Of a DNA stretch of 26,243 nucleotides, positions 15,970 to 24,633 are shown one piece after another. A program made the position numbers and the translations under genes. The stretch spans positions 1 to 26,243 of the forward strand of contig JABHHG010000207.1 in assembly GCA_018671635.1 (NCBI GenBank), written 5' to 3'. Within the stretch, counting starts at the first letter, position 1. Each line of letters begins with the position of its first letter. The notes beneath the pieces are model-generated. The model did not search any database. It had not been told where the DNA came from and saw nothing but the letters and a program-made list of their open reading frames with translations. Origin of the DNA: Fidelibacterota bacterium. GTDB taxonomy: Bacteria > Fidelibacterota > Marinisomatia > SCGC-AAA003-L08 > D37C17.

Positions 15970-18447
15970 CTACCGGCCTAAAATTATATTTACCACTTGA
16001 ACAATATCTAAAATATCGATGACTCCATCACCATTCATATCACCCGCTTGCATTTGAGTTTCAGTAAGCTCCCAACCACCAATTAAAACATTCACCAATA
16101 TTACAACATCTTGAATATTCACATTATCGTCATCATTTAGATCACCAGAAATTATATTATAATTATCATCCAATACAAAATCCCAGATGCCACGACCATA
16201 GGTACCAAAACGTGCCGTTTGCAGTGTAGGTACATAATCTACCGTCCAATAGGTTTGATCTGGAGCAGCCAACCCTGCTAAATCAAACCATTCCTCCTCA
16301 TATACATCATAGACATAGGGTCCCACCTCTGTGGCGGCAAATAAGAGCTCACCACCATCCGATGTGGCCAATTGATATACTAATGTATTGGGTAGCCCTG
16401 CATTCATGGATTGAAAACTAACACCATGATTGATTGATTTATATACTGGGGAATTGGAATATCCACTGCCACCGATATACACCACACCCAATTCAACTGG
16501 TGATGGCTCTATAGTAGAACCATAAAAATATTGTGGTGATGGACCTGTAAAGTTATTGGTCATTTGCCATGAATGACCAGTATCTGCACTATGATAGAAT
16601 TTCCCTGATTCAGTAAGCACATATCTATAATTATCATTAATGGGGGAAATTGCCATGGCTGAAATGGTCCCTGAAAATGATTGATCTAATTGTTCATAAT
16701 CGATACTCCAACTGCTGGCAGTCAGTTTAAAAATATGATTACCGGTTGTTTCAGACCCGCCACCCAAATAGGCTACATTAGCTTGTTGAGGGTCTGCAAT
16801 CATGGGAGCAATCCACATATGCCCGTCGCCAGGAAAGTCTAAGGTCATGCCACCACCACCACCTTGGGGATTATTATAATACATGGTAAAACCAGGATAA
16901 TTACACCATAGAGTCTCCCCACCATCACCAGAAACTAAATGACCATAATCACCGCTTACAGATTGTACAAAATCTAAAATTCCACCTTCATCACCATTAC
17001 TACGCTGAAAGCCTTGATCTTGACTCCCCACATAAATATGATATGGCGGTGTTCGTTTGGTGTAGGTGGAATAATACTGACTTACGCCTAATCCATTAAG
17101 CGATAAATTATTGGCATCATTCAAATCAGCATCCATCATATAAATACCGCCATCCGTAGAAATCAATGCAAACTCGTTAAATTCTTCATCTAAGAAAAAC
17201 CTGATCTCTGGAATATCAGCATGGAGGTCGTTTACGGGGTCATCATAATATGCCCACCAATCATTAATTACTTGCCAACTATTTCCTGAATTGGTACTAC
17301 GGAAGGCTTCCATCCCCCCAATGGCCACAACATCACTATTAATATTAGAGGATCCAAAGCTGTTCACCATAAACCACCATGAACTGGGTGATTCGCCTCG
17401 ATTCACCCATGTATTTCCACCATTACTGGAAAAATAAATATCACTGCCATATAGTACATAGAAAAATGGTGAGTTCATCCCCATCCCGCCTGTGAGCAAT
17501 ACTTCACCTGAACTATTAGAGTCAAAGGTTGAAATCAACTCTACATCGTGTGTTGTTACCCGATAAAAAGAATTATCATTCACAATATAAACATCCCCAC
17601 CAAAATATCGGTCAGTCCATAAATCAAAATGATCTGGCATCTCAATGGAATTGAATCCATTATGACTATCAAAACTCACAAAATGTTGGAATGAAACCCC
17701 AAAATCTGTAGATCGATAAAGCTTGGTTTCGTTTCGATTATCTTCACTATCCCACTCTTTTACCAATGCATATATATCTGTTCCTAATAGTGCATATCGT
17801 TTGATGGTATTTACATTCTCTAGCCCAGAAGTAGGATTTAATATAAGCCCATCAGAGTCAGAATAATAAAAAGCCTCATTTGAACCTACCACTAATCGAG
17901 ATATACCATCTGCATCAATTAATCGTAAAAAGGATATACCCTTTATTTGCATATAATCATTCATGGATTCCCAATTTTCGCCATCGATACTTCCACGCCA
18001 AATATTACCACCAGAAGATGCACAATAAATGAGTCCATTTTCAAAATCAATCTCCGCAGTACGAATACGACCTGCCAAATTATTGCTGCCACGCTCATTC
18101 CACTCACCTGTAATATTTCGATTGGCGGTGCTCACACGGTTTAATTCACTACGATTCAATTCACCATTCTGTAATCGGGATTCCAATTCGTGTCGCACCT
18201 TTTCAGATTTCTCTTGTCGCGTGTGGCGATCCATCTCTTGCCAATCCGTTTCAGGATGTGAACGGTGCATCTGTTTTATATATTCTTTGCGTTCATTCTT
18301 AAAATCTTTACGTCGTAATTTCTTCTCTACAAATTCGGTTGGTACGGGCCGTCGATTTTCAGCTGCATTTTGCTCAACATTAAAATATGAGGCCAATAAC
18401 CCCACCGCTATCAATATGGGTATAATATAAATTTTAGTATTATTCAT
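15970..18447 (-). CDS. Secreted BNR/Asp-box beta-propeller protein with C-terminal dockerin
   Basis: 825 residues. An N-terminal hydrophobic segment (IYIIPILIAVGLLASYF) looks like a signal peptide or anchor; residues 35-105 are a charged helical stretch. From about 113 (GEWNERGSNNLAGRI) the sequence is a sortilin/BNR-type propeller with Asp boxes at STDFGVSF (247), SSNGGNTW (340), STNSGNSW (384), SADTGHSW (620) and SINHGVSF (671). Residues 768-825 are a dockerin-like pair of calcium loops: DLNDDDNVNIQD and DMNGDGVIDILD, each with Asp/Asn at positions 1, 3, 5 and 12. Such proteins are secreted or surface-held, binding or cutting glycans or proteins; no catalytic residues can be assigned. The ATG has no clear Shine-Dalgarno. 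Repeat-like DNA flanks it on both sides. Confidence 0.9.
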   Translation of the reverse strand: MNNTKIYIIPILIAVGLLASYFNVEQNAAENRRPVPTEFVEKKLRRKDFKNERKEYIKQMHRSHPETDWQEMDRHTRQEKSEKVRHELESRLQNGELNRSELNRVSTANRNITGEWNERGSNNLAGRIRTAEIDFENGLIYCASSGGNIWRGSIDGENWESMNDYMQIKGISFLRLIDADGISRLVVGSNEAFYYSDSDGLILNPTSGLENVNTIKRYALLGTDIYALVKEWDSEDNRNETKLYRSTDFGVSFQHFVSFDSHNGFNSIEMPDHFDLWTDRYFGGDVYIVNDNSFYRVTTHDVELISTFDSNSSGEVLLTGGMGMNSPFFYVLYGSDIYFSSNGGNTWVNRGESPSSWWFMVNSFGSSNINSDVVAIGGMEAFRSTNSGNSWQVINDWWAYYDDPVNDLHADIPEIRFFLDEEFNEFALISTDGGIYMMDADLNDANNLSLNGLGVSQYYSTYTKRTPPYHIYVGSQDQGFQRSNGDEGGILDFVQSVSGDYGHLVSGDGGETLWCNYPGFTMYYNNPQGGGGGMTLDFPGDGHMWIAPMIADPQQANVAYLGGGSETTGNHIFKLTASSWSIDYEQLDQSFSGTISAMAISPINDNYRYVLTESGKFYHSADTGHSWQMTNNFTGPSPQYFYGSTIEPSPVELGVVYIGGSGYSNSPVYKSINHGVSFQSMNAGLPNTLVYQLATSDGGELLFAATEVGPYVYDVYEEEWFDLAGLAAPDQTYWTVDYVPTLQTARFGTYGRGIWDFVLDDNYNIISGDLNDDDNVNIQDVVILVNVLIGGWELTETQMQAGDMNGDGVIDILDIVQVVNIILGR

Positions 18448-18619
18448 CGGTCTAATTTAAATATATAATTTCGTTACGGGCATGACAATTACAGGATGTT
18501 ACAAAGTGGGGATTTGGGGTTGGTAGAATGGTCGGAGGGTGAGGGGTGAATAGAGGTTAGATGATTAGAGATTAGACACCCTTAGACAAGAACAAAAAAC
18601 GGCATAAATAGTCATAGAT

Positions 18620-18685
18620 TGTCATGCTGAATCATATATTTTCTAAGACAAACTATTGAGATTCTTTGGCAAGCTCAGAATGACA
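18620..18685. repeat. Inverted repeat TGTCATGCTGA / TCAGAATGACA in the 273-nt gap
   Basis: Gap 18448-18720 holds no gene. TGTCATGCTGA (18620-18630) and TCAGAATGACA (18675-18685) are inverted copies matching at 10 of 11 positions, enclosing GAGATTCTTTGGCAAGC. This resembles the TGTCATTCTGAG...GAAGAATC intergenic repeat that I recall from many unrelated bacterial genomes; no search was possible. The same gap has repeated GATTAGA units (about 18555-18576) and three GGAACT units (about 18686-18707). Confidence 0.55.
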
Positions 18686-18720
18686 GGAACTGGGAACTCA
18701 GGAACTTTCTTTCCTAATCC

Positions 18721-20556
18721 CTATTTTTCAATTTTCACTAAAAGGTTATCTTCAAAATATAGCCGTTTGGCTTTGGGATTATCATCAAATGACCACATTT
18801 CATACAATCGGCCACCTCTATCTATTTTATCTGTAAATGTCGGCTCACCGGTAATCTCCATAGCTTGATGCAATGTCATTCCCAGCAATAATAAATGACG
18901 ACTTTTATCATCAATTTCTCTCTGTTTGACTTGCATCATTTCTTTCATCGTTTTACGTGTTTCATCCGCCTCAATTTCCGCTAATTTTAATGAAAGTTCT
19001 TCAATAACTGGACCTAAATCATCTTGCCTTTTGGGATGAATCTCAATAATTGTTTCTAACGATTGGATGGCCAAAATGTATTCTTCTTGTTCAGTAAATA
19101 AATTGGCTTCATCCATGAGCCCCACAATCAAATCATTATATTTTTTCTTTACTGCGGTTTTACTTTCAATACTCACTTGAAGGGCTTTCTTATAATAGGT
19201 GTAGGCTGTATTGAAACTTTTACGCTGAAAGAGTACATCTCCCTTTTCAAGATAGAGCTCTGCTAAGGCATCATCCCCTAATGGATATTCTGGTGCAATA
19301 CGCCGTGCCTTTTGAATAATATCTTCGGCCTGTCTAAATGTCATTTCAGATTTATGCAAGGCCACCGAATCAATAAGCACCATGGCTAAATCTTTTTTAC
19401 GAGAATTAATCTCAAATAACAAATCTTCATCTGCTGTCCCAGATGCTTTACTAAGCCATCCCGCTGCCGTATCTAAATCTTTATCCTTCAAAGACTCCAG
19501 ACCTTGTCTAAATTGTTGAAAGGGAATTTGGGCATAGCTGAATGCTAACATTTCTTCTGCTTTACTTTTACGAGAATGATTGGGATAATCACCAATAAAC
19601 TTTTCAAATCCCGAAGAAGCTTCTTCGTAGCGTTGATTTACCAAATGGGCAAACCCATGATCTCCTGATGTTCGCTTACCACCAAAAATTGTACCAAACG
19701 TAATAAATAGTCCTTTGGCATGGAGATCAAGTCCTGTGATATGTGAGATATGGCTGAAATCATCTACCGTTAAAAATTTGGTATGATGCCACCTGCCCTC
19801 AATACCATACACAAAAGAAAATGGTCTATTCTTGGGATGATATACAGCACGAAGCCCCAGTGCAAATGCCTCACTTACCCCTTTTCCCTCTAAATAATAA
19901 TCGCCACCCGTAGTTTCATACAGAGTTCCAGCGCTATATCCCAACGCATGATATGCATATCCCATGAGAAAGTTTGTGGCCTGAAATGTAAGGGATGTAT
20001 TGAAATTGAATGTATTAATAATAGGGCGAAATCTAAACTTTCCTATGTGACTCTCTGTGGGTAATTGAGTGTTCCACCCCACCGGCAACGAAGGATTAGA
20101 TGAAGCACTCATTCTACTATACCCTAGTCCAAATTGCAAATCTACCAAATTTTGATAATACAGATAATTGGTAACATTAATTCGTAAAAAATCTACTTCT
20201 AAAAATAATGCTTTACGATTTCCTTCACTATTGATAATATCAAAGGTAGTGGTGGTAGAATCCAACACCACTGGTAGGGTTGTTCCTAATCTTGTTTCAA
20301 ATAGACTACTATCCCAATAATCAGATCCACCATAGGTGAGTTGACCTACCCGTATATCAAATGGGGTAAATGAAATGGGCTCACGATAAATATTTCGACG
20401 TAGAAGAATATTCCAATAATAATCGAAGGTGGTGGTGGTCCATGTCTGCTCTTTGGCAAGCAGAATAGAGCAAAAAGCTATAATAATATAGAGGAATCGC
20501 TGTATCAAGTGGCTTAAATCTATGGAGAAACGAGGGTAAAAAAAAAGATAATCCAA
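18721..20556 (-). CDS. Exported envelope protein: beta-rich (barrel-like) domain, TPR helices and BamE-like C-terminal domain
   Basis: From the start chosen here the product is 611 residues. Signal peptide hydrophobic core FLYIIIAFCSILLA at about 21-34. Residues about 50-292 are rich in alternating aromatic/hydrophobic strands with the look of an outer-membrane barrel. About 300-545 is helical with TPR-like units (for example AYTYYKKALQ, AIQSLETIIEIHP). The end, about 553-611, reads LLLLGMTLHQAMEITGEP ... YEMWSFDD ... LYFEDNLLVKIE, the pattern of SmpA/BamE/OmlA folds. Start: TTG at 20556, with GAGGAG 7 nt upstream (20564-20569). The longer reading to an ATG at 20700 would overlap the divergent DUF4159 gene by 83 nt and put 48 extra residues before the signal peptide. 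Family not recognised; the envelope location is well supported, the barrel is an inference. Confidence 0.82.
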   Translation of the reverse strand: MDYLFFYPRFSIDLSHLIQRFLYIIIAFCSILLAKEQTWTTTTFDYYWNILLRRNIYREPISFTPFDIRVGQLTYGGSDYWDSSLFETRLGTTLPVVLDSTTTTFDIINSEGNRKALFLEVDFLRINVTNYLYYQNLVDLQFGLGYSRMSASSNPSLPVGWNTQLPTESHIGKFRFRPIINTFNFNTSLTFQATNFLMGYAYHALGYSAGTLYETTGGDYYLEGKGVSEAFALGLRAVYHPKNRPFSFVYGIEGRWHHTKFLTVDDFSHISHITGLDLHAKGLFITFGTIFGGKRTSGDHGFAHLVNQRYEEASSGFEKFIGDYPNHSRKSKAEEMLAFSYAQIPFQQFRQGLESLKDKDLDTAAGWLSKASGTADEDLLFEINSRKKDLAMVLIDSVALHKSEMTFRQAEDIIQKARRIAPEYPLGDDALAELYLEKGDVLFQRKSFNTAYTYYKKALQVSIESKTAVKKKYNDLIVGLMDEANLFTEQEEYILAIQSLETIIEIHPKRQDDLGPVIEELSLKLAEIEADETRKTMKEMMQVKQREIDDKSRHLLLLGMTLHQAMEITGEPTFTDKIDRGGRLYEMWSFDDNPKAKRLYFEDNLLVKIEK

Positions 20557-20563
20557 TGTTTTT

Positions 20564-20569
20564 CTCCTC
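20564..20569 (-). promoter_or_regulatory. Shine-Dalgarno GAGGAG deciding the TTG start at 20556
   Basis: GAGGAG, AAAAACA (7 nt), then TTG. It is the strongest ribosome-binding site in the window and places the start just before a signal peptide and outside the divergent gene. Confidence 0.75.
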
Positions 20570-20580
20570 TTAAAAGCCGT

Positions 20581-20596
20581 TTCACCAATGGGTGAA
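20581..20596. promoter_or_regulatory. Palindrome TTCACC-AATG-GGTGAA between divergent genes
   Basis: A perfect 6-bp inverted repeat with a 4-nt spacer, centred in the 61-nt region (20557-20617) between the TTG of the barrel-TPR gene and the ATG of the DUF4159 gene. The position suits a shared operator, but a leader hairpin or chance are also possible. Confidence 0.4.
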
Positions 20597-20617
20597 TAAG
20601 GTGTAATTTTCATCCCT

Positions 20618-21271
20618 ATGTTTTTATATCGATTCATACTTTTGGCACTAATCTCCTGTATTTTCACCCAAATTCCCGGTGCATTTTCAGTAACGCGCAT
20701 CCATTATGGGGGCGGTGGAGATTGGTATGCTGACCCCAGTTCTCTTCCTAATTTACTGAGTTACGTTGAAAGATATACCAATATTACCGTAAATAAAATG
20801 GAACAACGGGCCAAAATTGGCGATGACTTGTTTCATCGAAGTCCATACCTCTATATAACAGGACATGGAAATATAAAATTTACAGATGATGATGCATTCA
20901 CATTGAGAGATCATCTTTTGGCAGGGGCATTCCTTCATGCGGATGATAATTATGGTATGGATAAATCATTTCGCCGCGAAATGGAAAAGGTTTTCCCGGA
21001 CAAAGAATGGGTAGAATTACCCCCATCACATGATATTTTCAATATTCATTTTTCGCTACCAAGGGGTCTCCCAAAAGTACATGAACATGATAAAAAACGT
21101 GCCCAAGCATTGGGGCTTTTTGAAGATAATCGACTTCTTGTACTCTATACTTTTGAAAGCGATTTAGGTGATGGATGGGAAGATGAGGGCGTTCATCATG
21201 ATGACCACCAAATCCGTACCGCTGCCCTTCAAATGGGAACCAATATCATTGTATATGCGTTGAGCCAATAA
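20618..21271 (+). CDS. DUF4159 domain exported protein
   Basis: 217 residues: signal peptide FILLALISCIFTQIPGAFS, then a complete DUF4159 domain. Conserved strings are YGGGGDWYADPSSLPNL (30-46), LYITGHGNIKFTD (78-90), HADDNYGMDKSFRREM (107-122), LPRGLPKVHEHD, and ESDLGDGWEDEGVH. The fold recalls glutamine-amidotransferase-like proteins, but function is unknown. The family is usually encoded beside DUF4175 and MoxR/VWA genes, as partly seen here. The last base of its TAA is the first base of the next ATG (TAATG), so translation is coupled. The ATG has no good Shine-Dalgarno. Confidence 0.93.
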   Translation: MFLYRFILLALISCIFTQIPGAFSVTRIHYGGGGDWYADPSSLPNLLSYVERYTNITVNKMEQRAKIGDDLFHRSPYLYITGHGNIKFTDDDAFTLRDHLLAGAFLHADDNYGMDKSFRREMEKVFPDKEWVELPPSHDIFNIHFSLPRGLPKVHEHDKKRAQALGLFEDNRLLVLYTFESDLGDGWEDEGVHHDDHQIRTAALQMGTNIIVYALSQ

Positions 21272-24200
21272 TGAATTCACCCATTACATCATATTTACAA
21301 GCATACCGACAATGGACAGCAAAACTTCGCATTGTGAATAGTGGCGTTCAGTTTGTAAAATTCTGTTTGCCACTTTTAACCCTCATCATTTTGATGGAAG
21401 CTATATTTTACAATTCAATACAAGTTAGAAGCCATCTCATGGCATATCTTTTGGGTGGCATATTCAGTGTTGTAGGGTATTTAATTTTAGAATGGGTGCT
21501 CCATCGATACCAGTTTTTTGGAAATAGCACGGATGATGTTTTGGCAAATGAAATTGGCCGAGTACATCCCCATATTAAAGATCGATTACTCAATTCCCTC
21601 CAATTGGATGCTCAAATCAAAACCGACCCCAAAGGTAAAGATCTTGCAGAGGCCGCCATTTTACAAATTAGGAAGGATGTTGATACGCTTCCTACTCAAA
21701 CTATATATGCATCCATACCCCAAAAACTGAAACGTGAAATCAGTTATGTTATGGGTGGGCTCAGTATACTCTTTTTACTCACATTTAGTTTTTCCACAGC
21801 TGCCATTAATCGAATAATACACCCCCATCAACACTTCCATGCACCCGTGCCATTCACGCTAACGTCATTGTCTAATCATGTGGATATTTTGGGTGGAGAT
21901 ACCATCTCCGTTTCTATCGCTGGAATTGGCGATTTACCCGACTCCATATCCATTGTATGGAATGATAAACAGGGTGAACATCGAGCAACCGCACATGAGT
22001 CTGGAGAACTTTACACCTTTACATTCCCCAATATTCGCCAAAACTTGGTGTGGCACGGGCAATTTGAAAACGATAGATTCTTTAGTCCATGGAATGTAAT
22101 AAAAACTAATTCAGATACTATTTTTGTAACGGATCGACCCATTATTGAATCGGTAAATTTTACCATTATTCCACCATCCTATACCGGTGAATCTGCAAGT
22201 TCTCATCCTGGGAATATTACCAATCTTCAACTCCTTGCTGGGAGTAAAGTCCAAATTCAAGCTACTGCAAGTAAACCATTACAAAAGGCATGGATGCATC
22301 TTGAAGGTGCGGGTGAAAGAAAATTTAATTTACGAGGTACGTCCATGGAAAGTACGCTCACGCTGGGGTCATCCGTTACTGGTGCACTCTTTTGTAAAGA
22401 TGAAAATGGGGTGGAAAATTTAAATCCAACTTATTACCGTTTTAATGTGTACCACGATTCTGCCCCCGATATTTTGGTAACCAGTCCAGAATTTGAGTTT
22501 GAATTAGATGAGTCAAATGGTTTCAATATTACATTCCAAACCAGCGACGACTATGGTTTTTCATCGGCGTGGATTGAATACAAATTGATTGCCCCCTATT
22601 ATTTAGGCGCACAAGATACATCAATCCATCGGCGTGAAATTAGAGAGCTTTCTACATCTGTTCGCTCTCAACAAGTGGTTCACTATTGGGACATGAATCA
22701 CCTCCAACCTGCTCCCGAAGATGAAATCCATTTTACTATTCACATTGCAGATAATAATACGGTGACGGGGCCATCCATTTCAACGACTCCACTTTTTATT
22801 GGGCGTTACCCATCAATTGAAGATATGTTCAAACAGCTTGAGGCAGAAGAAGAACAAGTTGAAGCATACGCAGATGAAATGGCCTCTGATTTAGAGGATG
22901 TTCAAGACTTAGTAGAATCGCTTCAATTAGAAATGTTGAAATCAGATGAGATGTCTTGGGAGCAACAACAAAAGGCTGAAGAAACCATTCAACAGATGCA
23001 GGAAGTTTTCAATCAATTAGAAGACATCCAAGAAACCGTTCAAAAGATGCAAGAACAGGCCGAAAAAAATAATTTAGTTTCGGATAAGCTGACAGAAAAA
23101 TTTGATAAGTTCCAAGAATTATTAGAATCCATTATGACCCCTGAACTCATGGCCGCCATGGAAAAAATGCAAGAGGCCATGCAGAATATGGATATGAAAG
23201 AGATGTTAGATGCCTTGGAAGATTTTGATTATGATTTAGAGGCATTTGAAGAACAATTAGATCGTTTTATTGATATGTTTGAGCAGGCCATCGCAGAGCA
23301 AAAGATGGATGAAGTGGTGAAGCGTCTTGAGCAATTAACAGAAGAACAACAGGCCATTACTGAGGAATTAAAAACAGATCCTTCTGCCAACATGCAAGAA
23401 TTAGCCTCCCGTGAACGTCGTCAAGAAGAACAATTCAAAGGTCTTGAAAATGCCATGGAGGCAGCCGCAAAAGCCATGAAAGAACTCTCTGATGAGGCTG
23501 CCCAACAAATGGCGGAATTAAAAGATAGTGAACTGACTCAAGAAACTAAATCTGAAATTAATTCTGCACGAAAAGACATGCAAAATGATGATAAGGATGC
23601 TTCAGATGAATCTGCTGAATCCGCAAAAGAAAAACTGGAAGAAATGTTGGCAAAAGCCAAAGAGATACAACAACAATTTCAAGAAGATACTGTTGATGAA
23701 ATGATGGATGCCTTCTTAGCAGTGGTCCGAAATATTCTCTATATTTCACAAGCTCAAGAAAAATTGGTTAGTTATACCGAAACGTTAAATTCCAGAAATC
23801 CAAATCTTCCTATTGCAGCATCTAAACAAAATAAAATTAAGCGTGAAAACCTCCAGCTCATGAGTCAAATGTTGGAGCTATCTAAAAAAACATTTTACAT
23901 CACCCCAGCAATTAGTAGGGCTTTAGGTAGAACCACCGTTGCCATGGATAGAGCCATTGGAGAGTTAGAACAAAAGCAAACCGTCAAATCTAAAAAAGCC
24001 CAAAAGGGGGCATTAGATGGATTGAATGAAACGGCATATTTACTCCTCCTTGCAATGGAAGAGATGCAAGCTTCTGGGTCAGCTTCAGGGTTTGAATCCT
24101 ACATGGAACAATTGGAAGGGATGTCTGAGCAACAAAAAGGTATTAACAAAGGCACCATGCAAATGGGCCAAATGGGGATGATGGCTCAGCAACAAATGAT

Positions 24201-24633
24201 GCAAGGTTTACAAGGTCAACAAGAGGCGCTCCAACAAGCACTCCAAGAAATGATGAAAGAAATGCCTGGGGGTGATACACCAGGCGGTTTATCAAAAGCT
24301 GAACAAGACATGGAGGAAGTAATTAATGATTTCAAGCGAAATCAAGTTACGCGTAAAACCATGGAACGACAGGAGCAAATTTTATCTCGGATGTTAGATA
24401 GTCAAAAATCCATGACCCAACGTGATTTTTCAGAAAAACGAAAGAGTAAGTCTGGAGGTGAATTTGACTACGATGGTCCCACCGGATTACCTTCAGACAA
24501 AGGGCAACGTGATCTCTTCCTCATTAATGCCATGGAGTCTGCACTACAAGAAGGGCACTCCCGAGAATATCAACAAATGATGAAACACTATTTCAGAGGG
24601 CTTCAAGAAGCATCGGAGAAAGCAGATGAATAA
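21271..24633 (+). CDS. DUF4175 membrane protein with long coiled coil
   Basis: 1,120 residues. Two N-terminal membrane segments (about 29-48 and 57-77), a third at about 157-177, a beta-rich extracytoplasmic region with Ig-like strands (about 190-515; ATASKPLQKAW, VTSPEFEFELDESNGF, ISFQTSDDYG-like), then a Glu/Gln/Met-rich coiled coil (about 518-800), a hydrophobic helix near FLAVVRNILYIS, and a Met/Gln-rich tail (about 925-1000). This is the DUF4175 architecture; its biochemical role is not known. It overlaps the DUF4159 stop by one base and the next gene by 8 nt. The layout, membrane anchor with a long periplasmic coil, suggests a structural or tethering envelope part. Confidence 0.92.
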   Translation: MNSPITSYLQAYRQWTAKLRIVNSGVQFVKFCLPLLTLIILMEAIFYNSIQVRSHLMAYLLGGIFSVVGYLILEWVLHRYQFFGNSTDDVLANEIGRVHPHIKDRLLNSLQLDAQIKTDPKGKDLAEAAILQIRKDVDTLPTQTIYASIPQKLKREISYVMGGLSILFLLTFSFSTAAINRIIHPHQHFHAPVPFTLTSLSNHVDILGGDTISVSIAGIGDLPDSISIVWNDKQGEHRATAHESGELYTFTFPNIRQNLVWHGQFENDRFFSPWNVIKTNSDTIFVTDRPIIESVNFTIIPPSYTGESASSHPGNITNLQLLAGSKVQIQATASKPLQKAWMHLEGAGERKFNLRGTSMESTLTLGSSVTGALFCKDENGVENLNPTYYRFNVYHDSAPDILVTSPEFEFELDESNGFNITFQTSDDYGFSSAWIEYKLIAPYYLGAQDTSIHRREIRELSTSVRSQQVVHYWDMNHLQPAPEDEIHFTIHIADNNTVTGPSISTTPLFIGRYPSIEDMFKQLEAEEEQVEAYADEMASDLEDVQDLVESLQLEMLKSDEMSWEQQQKAEETIQQMQEVFNQLEDIQETVQKMQEQAEKNNLVSDKLTEKFDKFQELLESIMTPELMAAMEKMQEAMQNMDMKEMLDALEDFDYDLEAFEEQLDRFIDMFEQAIAEQKMDEVVKRLEQLTEEQQAITEELKTDPSANMQELASRERRQEEQFKGLENAMEAAAKAMKELSDEAAQQMAELKDSELTQETKSEINSARKDMQNDDKDASDESAESAKEKLEEMLAKAKEIQQQFQEDTVDEMMDAFLAVVRNILYISQAQEKLVSYTETLNSRNPNLPIAASKQNKIKRENLQLMSQMLELSKKTFYITPAISRALGRTTVAMDRAIGELEQKQTVKSKKAQKGALDGLNETAYLLLLAMEEMQASGSASGFESYMEQLEGMSEQQKGINKGTMQMGQMGMMAQQQMMQGLQGQQEALQQALQEMMKEMPGGDTPGGLSKAEQDMEEVINDFKRNQVTRKTMERQEQILSRMLDSQKSMTQRDFSEKRKSKSGGEFDYDGPTGLPSDKGQRDLFLINAMESALQEGHSREYQQMMKHYFRGLQEASEKADE
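24615..24618 (+). promoter_or_regulatory. Shine-Dalgarno GGAG inside the DUF4175 3' end
   Basis: GGAG with a 7-nt spacer before the ATG at 24626. It is embedded in the DUF4175 coding sequence, so the TPR gene is likely translated from the same message. Confidence 0.7.

Noticed and set aside
20557..20700. Longer N-terminus of the barrel-TPR gene from the ATG at 20700
   Set aside because: It would overlap the divergent DUF4159 gene and bury the signal peptide 48 residues further in; the TTG at 20556 has GAGGAG.
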